This document shows positions 58,316 through 64,000 of a stretch of 64,000 nt of DNA, one piece after another; positions within the stretch are counted from its first letter, which is position 1; each line of letters begins with the position of its first letter. The notes beneath the pieces were generated by a model, which saw only the letters and a list, made by a program, of their open reading frames with translations, did not search any database and was not told the origin of the DNA. The stretch comes from Labrys monachus (GTDB taxonomy: Bacteria > Pseudomonadota > Alphaproteobacteria > Rhizobiales > Labraceae), in contig NZ_JAUSVK010000001.1 in the NCBI RefSeq assembly GCF_030814655.1, forward strand, positions 3,975,001 through 4,039,000, in the 5' to 3' direction. Position numbers and translations under genes: made by a program.

Positions 58316-59863
58316 CTATTGCCAGAAAGGCTCGCCTTGCGCAAAGCGCTTCCAGACCTTGTGCAGCTTGCCGGATCCGGCCAGCCTGTCACGCGCCTGC
58401 CAGCCGGCGATCAGTCCGGCGCCGCGGTGGAGGTCGAAACTGCTCGCCCCGTCCACCAGCACGGAAAGCAGCCCGCCGGTAGTGGCCGTATCGTTGGCGA
58501 CGCCGAGGCTCTGCTGCAGCGCGGCGAGGCGGGCGAGATAGCGCTGGGCATCGTCTTCCGATTCGAAGACATTGCGGAAGAACTCGGCGGTGTAGCGCAG
58601 CTTCTTGAGCACCAGGCGCAGCTCGTGCTGGGCCACGGGCTGCAGCCGCTTGAAATGGGAGCCGGCCTTCAGCGACCGCCGGTGCAGCCGATCGAGGGCC
58701 TGGCGTGCGAAGCCGTCGGCGGTCTCCGCGAGGATGGTGAGCGAAGCGCTGGCGATGTCGTTGCGCCAGACCCGGCGCTCGATGGTGTGGCCGAGCATCA
58801 GAAGGAAGCGGTTGTAGCGCTGGCCGGCGAACAGCTCGCGCAGCGCGGCATAGCCCGAAAGGCGATGGGGCTCGACGCTTTGGCGCAGGGCATCGAACGC
58901 CGCACGGTCGGCGCAATGGGCTTCGATCTGCGGAACCGTATCGGTGACCAGCACGTCCCAATTGCGCACGGCGCCGAGCGCGGAAGCGAGCCATTTGGCC
59001 TCGCCGCCCAGGCGCTGGAGCGTGGGCGAGCCGATCTGCCGCTGCAGGATCGAGATCGCCGTCCGCATGCGCCGCAGCGCCACCCGCATCTGGTGGACGC
59101 CTTCGGGCGCCTTGCCCGCCTCGACGGCCGCCTGGTTGGCCACCATGTGCCGCCGGCAGTCGCCGAGCAGCTTGGAGACGATCTCGTCGATATTGTCGGA
59201 CGCCGAAATGCTCGCCTTCGCCGAACGCGTTCCCTCGGCGGCGACGTCATAGGCGAGCTGATAGCCGCGATCGGCCTTTGTCAGCGTGCCGACGCGCAGC
59301 GGCGCGGAATCGAGCAGCGACAGGGCGATGTCGTAGAGCGCCACCGGATTGCCGCTCTTCAGCTCGATCTCGATTTCGCAGATCGCCTCGCGCCGGGTGC
59401 CGGCCTCGATCGAACCGCTGTCATAGGACAGCTCGATACTGGCCGAGGGCAGATCGACCATCTGGACCCGGCGGCGGAAACGCGTGGCGAACACCTGCTC
59501 CAGCACCGCATCGGTCACGCCCACGAGACCCGCGCCGATTTCATCGAGGGGCAGCAGGTCGAGATGCGGCGCGAAATCCGGCACGGCCACTTCCCATTCG
59601 TGGCGCGACAGCGGGTCCGTCCCGTCCACCGGGCGCTTGAGGGTCTGGATGAAGGTCTTGCCACTGCGCCGCACGCGCAGCGAGATGCCGTTCCGGAAGA
59701 GCTGGCGGTCCGGCGTGTCGTAATAGGCATTCTCGAACTTGCGGAAGACACCCCGGTTGCGGGCGTTCTGCGCGATGATCGGCACGTCGGCGAGACTGTC
59801 GAGCGTGCCTGCGGGCACGAGCAGCTTCAGCTCGATTTCCTTGTTCGCAGCAACCGGTGGCAT
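58316..59863 (-). CDS. CYTH-CHAD protein (inorganic triphosphatase-like)
   Basis: Two-domain protein. N-terminal CYTH domain with ExExK motif KEIELKL, dominated by charged residues that bind triphosphate and Mg; C-terminal helical CHAD domain (residues ~230-510) with conserved His motifs (GVHQMRVALRRMRTAI, HELRLVLKKLRYTAEFF) that bind polyphosphate. Same layout as E. coli YgiF, a tripolyphosphatase. ATG at 59863 gives 515 residues; GTG at 59929 would add 22. Isolated gene, divergent from nothing clear; probably linked to phosphate storage. Confidence 0.88.
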   Translation of the reverse strand: MPPVAANKEIELKLLVPAGTLDSLADVPIIAQNARNRGVFRKFENAYYDTPDRQLFRNGISLRVRRSGKTFIQTLKRPVDGTDPLSRHEWEVAVPDFAPHLDLLPLDEIGAGLVGVTDAVLEQVFATRFRRRVQMVDLPSASIELSYDSGSIEAGTRREAICEIEIELKSGNPVALYDIALSLLDSAPLRVGTLTKADRGYQLAYDVAAEGTRSAKASISASDNIDEIVSKLLGDCRRHMVANQAAVEAGKAPEGVHQMRVALRRMRTAISILQRQIGSPTLQRLGGEAKWLASALGAVRNWDVLVTDTVPQIEAHCADRAAFDALRQSVEPHRLSGYAALRELFAGQRYNRFLLMLGHTIERRVWRNDIASASLTILAETADGFARQALDRLHRRSLKAGSHFKRLQPVAQHELRLVLKKLRYTAEFFRNVFESEDDAQRYLARLAALQQSLGVANDTATTGGLLSVLVDGASSFDLHRGAGLIAGWQARDRLAGSGKLHKVWKRFAQGEPFWQ

Positions 59864-60068
59864 CGGGGGGAGGACGGGATCGGCCGGATCAGAATTGACG
59901 CCTAATTGCACGATAGCGCTCCAGATCACGATAGTTCAAACCGCAGGCGGGCGATTGTGACGTTTCAATGAATTTCCGGACCTATGGCACAGCACCTTGT
60001 CACATACTACAGATCAGCCGGGCAAAAACGCACCGCCGGCATTGCCGGGCGATGCGTCTTCCGGGGGG

Positions 60069-61208
60069 TTACAGGCCGGATTCCTGGCTCGCGGCGAAGA
60101 GGCGATTGAGTTCGGAAACGCAGGCGGAAGCGCTCGCGCGGTCCAGCAGCGCGTCGTTGATGAGCTCGGATGCGGCATGCTGGAAGGGCATGTAGCCGTC
60201 GTGGCGGGGCCGTACCCAGGCCGCTTCCAGCGTTGCGCGGGTATCCCGGTAGAAATCATGGGTATCGGCGTTGATGCCGGCGTCCCTCCAGGCGAGGTCA
60301 TGGCCCGGCTGCCCGCCGGATCGCGCGAAGATGCCTTCCTGCACCGCGCCGCTGGCGATGAAATAGGCAAAATCGAGCGCGGCCTGCGGATGCTGCGTGC
60401 GCGCGGAAACGGCAATGCCGGTCCCCCCGAGCGCCGAGCCCCGCGGCGGGAGATCGCCGTCGACAGGTATATCGCCGAAGCCCACGCGATGGGCGCGGAA
60501 GCCGTCGCGGGCATAGGGCACATAGCCATAGGTCAGCGGCACGCAATCGATGCCGGCATCGGCGGCGGCCATGTCTTCGAGCACGGCGATCGGATCCTGC
60601 TCGAAATTGCGGGGGTCGACGAGTGCGGCGAGCGTCCGCAGGCGTTCGAGGACGGCAACGCCCGTCGCCGGCCCGATCAGCAGGGGTCCCGCGTCGTGGC
60701 AGGGCTCGCCGATATGGGCCGCCAGCGTGTAGAACGACATCAGCGAATGCGGCGGACGCAGCGGGATGGCGACCCGGCCCTGCCGCGCCAACGCCATCAC
60801 GTCGTCCCATCGGCGCACCGCGCGGCCGAGGCGGTCCGGCCGATAGGCCTGCACCTGCGCCGCCGCGTCGATCGGAAAGGCCCATTGCCGGCCCTGCCAG
60901 GTGTAGCTGTCATAGGACTTGCCGACGCTGCCCGCCCGCAGCGCGGCGCGCTCGGCTTCGCGGCCCGGCACGTCGAGCGGCAGCAGGCATTTCTCATGCG
61001 TGATCTGCCCGACATGGGGATGGTCGATCACGATGAAATCGTAGCGCGCGGCGAGGTCCTCGACCGGATAGGATTCGAAATCCTGCAGGGAGCGCTTGTC
61101 CCAGGCGATCTCGACGCCGGTCCGCTCCTTCCAGGTTGCGGAGACCGCGACCATGGGATCATAGCCACGCGGATGGCTCCACGTCATGCCCTGCAGCTTG
61201 ATGCTCAT
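60069..61208 (-). CDS. Family 1 extracellular solute-binding-type protein without visible signal peptide
   Basis: 379 residues. Fold and motifs follow the carbohydrate-binding (SBP_bac_1) family: LQGMTWSHPRGYDPM, VGKSYDSYTWQGRQWAFPIDAAAQ, ALGGTGIAVSARTQHPQAALDFAYFIASG, QPGHDLAW. There is no hydrophobic leader after ATG 61208, and none in the open frame upstream. No ABC permease or ATPase is in the window. It may be a cytosolic sensor or a protein whose true start is in another frame. Lies at the end of the SDR-MaoC-Gfo/Idh operon. Confidence 0.7.
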   Translation of the reverse strand: MSIKLQGMTWSHPRGYDPMVAVSATWKERTGVEIAWDKRSLQDFESYPVEDLAARYDFIVIDHPHVGQITHEKCLLPLDVPGREAERAALRAGSVGKSYDSYTWQGRQWAFPIDAAAQVQAYRPDRLGRAVRRWDDVMALARQGRVAIPLRPPHSLMSFYTLAAHIGEPCHDAGPLLIGPATGVAVLERLRTLAALVDPRNFEQDPIAVLEDMAAADAGIDCVPLTYGYVPYARDGFRAHRVGFGDIPVDGDLPPRGSALGGTGIAVSARTQHPQAALDFAYFIASGAVQEGIFARSGGQPGHDLAWRDAGINADTHDFYRDTRATLEAAWVRPRHDGYMPFQHAASELINDALLDRASASACVSELNRLFAASQESGL

Positions 61209-61395
61209 TCCCTGACTTTCCACCTGTTCTTCCTCGGGGATTGTCTCGTTTCCCGTGGGATTATCTGCGAAGCGCCACCGCGTGCCGCATCGCGTCCGGG
61301 ATGACATCGCATTCAGAGGCGATCGCCTCGCCCCATGCGGGAAGAGCCGAGAGCCGGCGTCCCCTCCCGCATGGCGAGGATGCGAAAGACGCCGT

Positions 61396-62139
61396 TCAGG
61401 CCGACCACCCGCCGTCGATGACGTGGACCTGTCCGGTGGTGTAGGTCGCCCCGGCGAGATAGACGACGAGATCGGCGATTTCCTCCGGCTGGCCGATACG
61501 GCCGATCGGCTGGCGGGCGATGAAGGCCTTGCGCGCGGCTTCATAGTCGCCCGTCGCTTCCAGGCGCTCGCGCAGGGACGGGCTTTCGACCGTGCCGGGA
61601 GCGATGGCGTTGCAGCGGATGCCCTTGCTGACATAGTCGGCGGCGACCGACTTGGTGATGCCGACGACGGCCGCCTTCGAGGCCTGGTAGGCGAAGCGGT
61701 TCGGCACGCCCTTCACGCTCGAGGCGAGCGACGCCATGTTGATGATGCTGCCATCCCCCTTTTCCAGCATGCCCGGCAGGAAGGCGCGGATCATGCGGAA
61801 CATCGCGGTGACGTTGAGGTCGAACGCGAAGTTCCAGTCCTTCTCGCTGCACTCCAGGATGGTGCCGCCATGCACGACGCCGGCGCAGTTGAAGAGGATG
61901 TCGACATCCTTGGCGTGGAGATGGGCGAAGGAGGCGATGGCATCCGGCGACAGGACGTCCAGACGGGCGACCGTGACGCCTTCGATGGCGGCAAGGTCCG
62001 CCAGCTTGTCGTCGGCGATATCGGTCGCGATCACGCGCGCGCCGGCGCGGGCGAGCGCTTCCACCGAGGCCCGCCCGATGCCCTGGGCAGCCGCCGTGAC
62101 CAGCGCGGTCTTGCCCTTCAAGGAAAGAGTCATCTCCAT
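61396..62139 (-). CDS. Short-chain dehydrogenase/reductase
   Basis: 247 residues, classical SDR. Cofactor motif TAAAQGIGRASVEALA, Asp after strand 2 (ATDIADDKL) indicating NAD preference, NCAGVVHGG, catalytic Tyr/Lys in YQASKAAVVG and C-terminal AGATYTTGQVHVIDGGWSA. The pattern is close to 2-keto-3-deoxy-L-fuconate (or L-rhamnonate) dehydrogenases, which fits a sugar-acid operon, but sequence alone cannot prove the substrate. MaoC is 21 bp upstream. Confidence 0.85.
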   Translation of the reverse strand: MEMTLSLKGKTALVTAAAQGIGRASVEALARAGARVIATDIADDKLADLAAIEGVTVARLDVLSPDAIASFAHLHAKDVDILFNCAGVVHGGTILECSEKDWNFAFDLNVTAMFRMIRAFLPGMLEKGDGSIINMASLASSVKGVPNRFAYQASKAAVVGITKSVAADYVSKGIRCNAIAPGTVESPSLRERLEATGDYEAARKAFIARQPIGRIGQPEEIADLVVYLAGATYTTGQVHVIDGGWSA

Positions 62140-62160
62140 TCTCCGTCTTATGATTTCGAT

Positions 62161-62625
62161 TCAAACCGATAGAGTATCGGGCGATTTGCGTTGTACGAGC
62201 AGGATGTGATCGGCAGCAAGGACGACTTCGTCACGCTGGTTGATCACCTCGCAGCGTTCGATCACCCTGCCCTGGCCGGGCCGCTTGGGATCGTCCTCCT
62301 TGGCGAAGACGGTTACGCGCGTGCGGGTGGTGTCGCCGATGAAGACCGGGCGCACGAAGCGAAGGCGGTCATAGCCATAGGAAAATGCCACGGGATTGAT
62401 CAGCGTCGCGGTGAGGCCGATCCCGACGGCGAATACCAGCGTGCCGTGTGCGATGCGCTGGCCGAAGGCCGAATCCTTCATGAATTCGGCGTCCATGTGG
62501 TGGGGAAAGAAATCCCCGGTATGGCCGGCGTGGACGACGATATCGGTCTCGGTGATGGTGCGGCCTGTGGTCAGGCGCACATGGCCGAGCTGGTAGTCCT
62601 CGAAATGGACGGTCTGTTCGGCCAT
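62161..62625 (-). CDS. MaoC-like dehydratase
   Basis: 154 residues from ATG 62625, hot-dog fold. Hydratase 2 motif: [22 protein letters not shown] with Asp/His catalytic pair, then [13 protein letters not shown]. The family hydrates enoyl-CoA or similar double bonds. In this sugar-acid context it may act on a CoA intermediate or a deoxy sugar acid. Starts 7 bp after the Gfo/Idh gene stop and overlaps nothing; part of one transcript. Confidence 0.85.
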   Translation of the reverse strand: MAEQTVHFEDYQLGHVRLTTGRTITETDIVVHAGHTGDFFPHHMDAEFMKDSAFGQRIAHGTLVFAVGIGLTATLINPVAFSYGYDRLRFVRPVFIGDTTRTRVTVFAKEDDPKRPGQGRVIERCEVINQRDEVVLAADHILLVQRKSPDTLSV

Positions 62626-62632
62626 CGTTTCC

Positions 62633-63703
62633 TCACGGACGGGGAGCAAGGGGCGTCGCCGGCGCGGCGCTGGACGCGAAGGCCGCCTCGACCAGCGCCA
62701 TGGTGGACCAGGCATCCTCGAGCGAGGCGGCGAGTTCGGCGTCCTCCCCCGAAGCGAAGCGCTGGAGATTGGCCATGCGCCCGACGAAGGCGTCGGGGAA
62801 CCAGCCGCCCGTCAGCGGCACCTGCACCCAATCGGCCTCGCCCTTCGGTCGCAGCCAGACCTCGTCGGGTTCGCCGCGGGGATAATCGAGCAGCAGGCCT
62901 AGCTTGACATGCGCGGCGCCCTCGGTGCCGTCGAAGCGGAACTCGGCCACCTGGTTGCGCCGCCCGAAGGCATGGTTGTGGTTGATCGACAGGGTACAGC
63001 GGACGTCATCACCATAATCGAGGATCGCCGAGGTCCGCGTCTGCGCCATCTCGGAGGCGGGATGGCCGATGGTCTTGGCGTGCACGCCGGCGGGGTCGCC
63101 GAGGAAGGAGCGGATCAGATCCAGATAATGGATCGAATGCACGGCGATCTCGACGCGCGGCATGCCTTTGAGGAAGGCGAACAAATGCCAGGGCGTGTCG
63201 ATGGCAAGATGGACCTCGACGTCGACGAGCCTGCCGAGCAGGCCGCGCGCCACGGCATCCTGCACCGCCAGCATCATCGGCGAGAAGCGGAGCTGGAAGT
63301 TGACGGCGGCCTTCAGGCCCTTGGCCCGCGCCAGTTGGAGGATCGCGGTGGCTTCGGCGAGATCGCGCCCCATCGGCTTCTGCAGCAGCACGGCCGCACC
63401 GTCCGGCAGCCGCCGCAGCACGTCGAGATGGGCGCCGGGCGGCGTAGCGAGATCGAATACCGCGTCCGGAACGGCGGTCGCCTCGTCGAGGCTGCCGAAC
63501 ACCCGTTCGACGCCGAAATCGGCGGCGACCCTTTCGGCCCGGGCCGGATCGAGGTCGAACAGGCCGGCGATCGGGAATCCCGCCTTGCGATAGGCAGGAA
63601 AATGCGCATCGGCGACGATCGATCCCGCGCCGACGGTGACGATCGGCCGGGCCTCTGCCGGCATCGGCCAGGATTGGCGCAGGACAGCCGGATCAAAGGA
63701 CAT
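62633..63703 (-). CDS. Gfo/Idh/MocA family oxidoreductase
   Basis: 356 residues from ATG 63703. Rossmann motif [17 protein letters not shown], the EKP-type motif as LLQKPMGRD, and a C-terminal oxidoreductase domain with [16 protein letters not shown] and [17 protein letters not shown]. Such enzymes oxidise or reduce sugars, inositols or their derivatives with NAD(P). With the mutarotase fragment upstream, a deoxy-hexose substrate such as L-rhamnose or L-fucose is plausible (inference). Confidence 0.88.
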   Translation of the reverse strand: MSFDPAVLRQSWPMPAEARPIVTVGAGSIVADAHFPAYRKAGFPIAGLFDLDPARAERVAADFGVERVFGSLDEATAVPDAVFDLATPPGAHLDVLRRLPDGAAVLLQKPMGRDLAEATAILQLARAKGLKAAVNFQLRFSPMMLAVQDAVARGLLGRLVDVEVHLAIDTPWHLFAFLKGMPRVEIAVHSIHYLDLIRSFLGDPAGVHAKTIGHPASEMAQTRTSAILDYGDDVRCTLSINHNHAFGRRNQVAEFRFDGTEGAAHVKLGLLLDYPRGEPDEVWLRPKGEADWVQVPLTGGWFPDAFVGRMANLQRFASGEDAELAASLEDAWSTMALVEAAFASSAAPATPLAPRP

Positions 63704-63732
63704 GGACACCGCCCTCTCGGTCGAGAGGCACC

Positions 63733-63848
63733 GCTCCCGGGCGCGCGGACATCCTGTCCGCCCTTCCCGTCCACGAGCGCACCCGTCGCAGGCCGGCTGC
63801 AACCGGCTGCGGCTCAAGAGGCGGGCGGGATGCCCGCGCTCCCAGGGA
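63733..63848. repeat. Intergenic palindromic repeat, copy C
   Basis: Outer hairpins GCGCGGACATCCTGTCCGC and GCGGGCGGGATGCCCGCGCT as in copy B, with an extra GCCGGC-TGCAA-CCGGC hairpin inserted between. Located between the mutarotase and oxidoreductase genes. Confidence 0.8.
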
Positions 63849-63855
63849 AGCCCCG

Positions 63856-64000
63856 TCAGTCATGGTGGAAGACCTCTTCCATCGAGGCCCACCATTCGCC
63901 TTCCGCGCGGGTCTCGAGCGGCGCCTGCATCGGCATGCAGATCTTCCACCAGTCCTGCGTGACCGGATCGGCCGCCATTTCCGCCGCATCGGCCGCGAAA
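63856..64000 (-). CDS. L-rhamnose mutarotase-like protein, C-terminal part (cut by window edge)
   Basis: About 48 codons are present, ending at a TGA (63856-63858). The tail reads DPVTQDWWKICMPMQAPLET then RAEGEWWASMEEVFHHD, matching the end of L-rhamnose mutarotase (RhaM/YiiL, ~105 residues), which interconverts alpha and beta anomers of L-rhamnose. The start is beyond the window. It heads the operon with the Gfo/Idh, MaoC and SDR genes, although the palindromic repeat lies between. Confidence 0.7.
   Translation of the reverse strand, partial: FAADAAEMAADPVTQDWWKICMPMQAPLETRAEGEWWASMEEVFHHD

Overview
The window is GC-rich chromosomal DNA of an alphaproteobacterium, most likely of the order Hyphomicrobiales (Rhizobiales). 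The evidence is the gene order secG-pyrG-kdsA-eno-ftsB-pdhA-pdhB-pdhC-lpdA-lipA-COQ10 family, a PdhB with its own lipoyl domain, a fused IspDF, a class I lysyl-tRNA synthetase, an Omp25-type porin-like protein, and the dat-hfq-hflX block. The genus cannot be fixed from sequence alone.

Region 1 (1-24 kb) is mostly core metabolism: a partial homoserine dehydrogenase, a Tat-type alpha/beta hydrolase, rlmE-ppx, ispDF-cinA, the pyruvate dehydrogenase complex with lipoate synthase, ftsB, eno, queF, kdsA, pyrG, secG, lysS (class I), marC and ssb. A DUF559 endonuclease-like gene bounded by inverted palindromic repeats interrupts pdhC-lpdA. PhaR-like palindromes precede pdhA and ftsB, and a LexA-type box precedes ssb.

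Region 2 (23.6-30 kb) holds a small protein of unknown function, two related secreted proteins in tandem, a small membrane peptide, and two convergent Ku genes. One ku has a close match to an EcfG general-stress promoter.

Region 3 (30-46 kb) is an accessory catabolic block for nitrogen compounds: 5-oxoprolinase pxpB-pxpC and divergent pxpA; an M20 carbamoylase-type amidohydrolase with a D-2-hydroxyacid dehydrogenase; then a DUF1989-ureohydrolase-GntR-DapA-family operon; then an M24 creatinase/ectoine-hydrolase-like enzyme with FAH-family and M20 genes, divergent from a GntR regulator and a DUF1989-ABC transporter operon. Two DUF1989 paralogues, a ureohydrolase and a creatinase-fold enzyme in two GntR-controlled units suggest a pathway for a guanidino or ureido compound. 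This is the strongest candidate for an undescribed system.

Region 4 (46-55 kb) is sparse: a YflT-like stress protein, a Pro/Ala-rich protein of unknown function, a 2 kb gene-free stretch with an iteron-like cluster of GTGTGA motifs and two related AT-rich boxes, an outer-membrane beta-barrel, tRNA-Ser(GCT), mazG, and a protein of unknown function.

Region 5 (55-64 kb) carries a glycine-zipper lipoprotein, hflX, hfq, a D-amino-acid aminotransferase, a CYTH-CHAD protein, and a probable sugar or sugar-acid catabolic operon (partial L-rhamnose mutarotase, Gfo/Idh/MocA dehydrogenase, MaoC hydratase, SDR) ending in a solute-binding-type protein that lacks a visible signal peptide.
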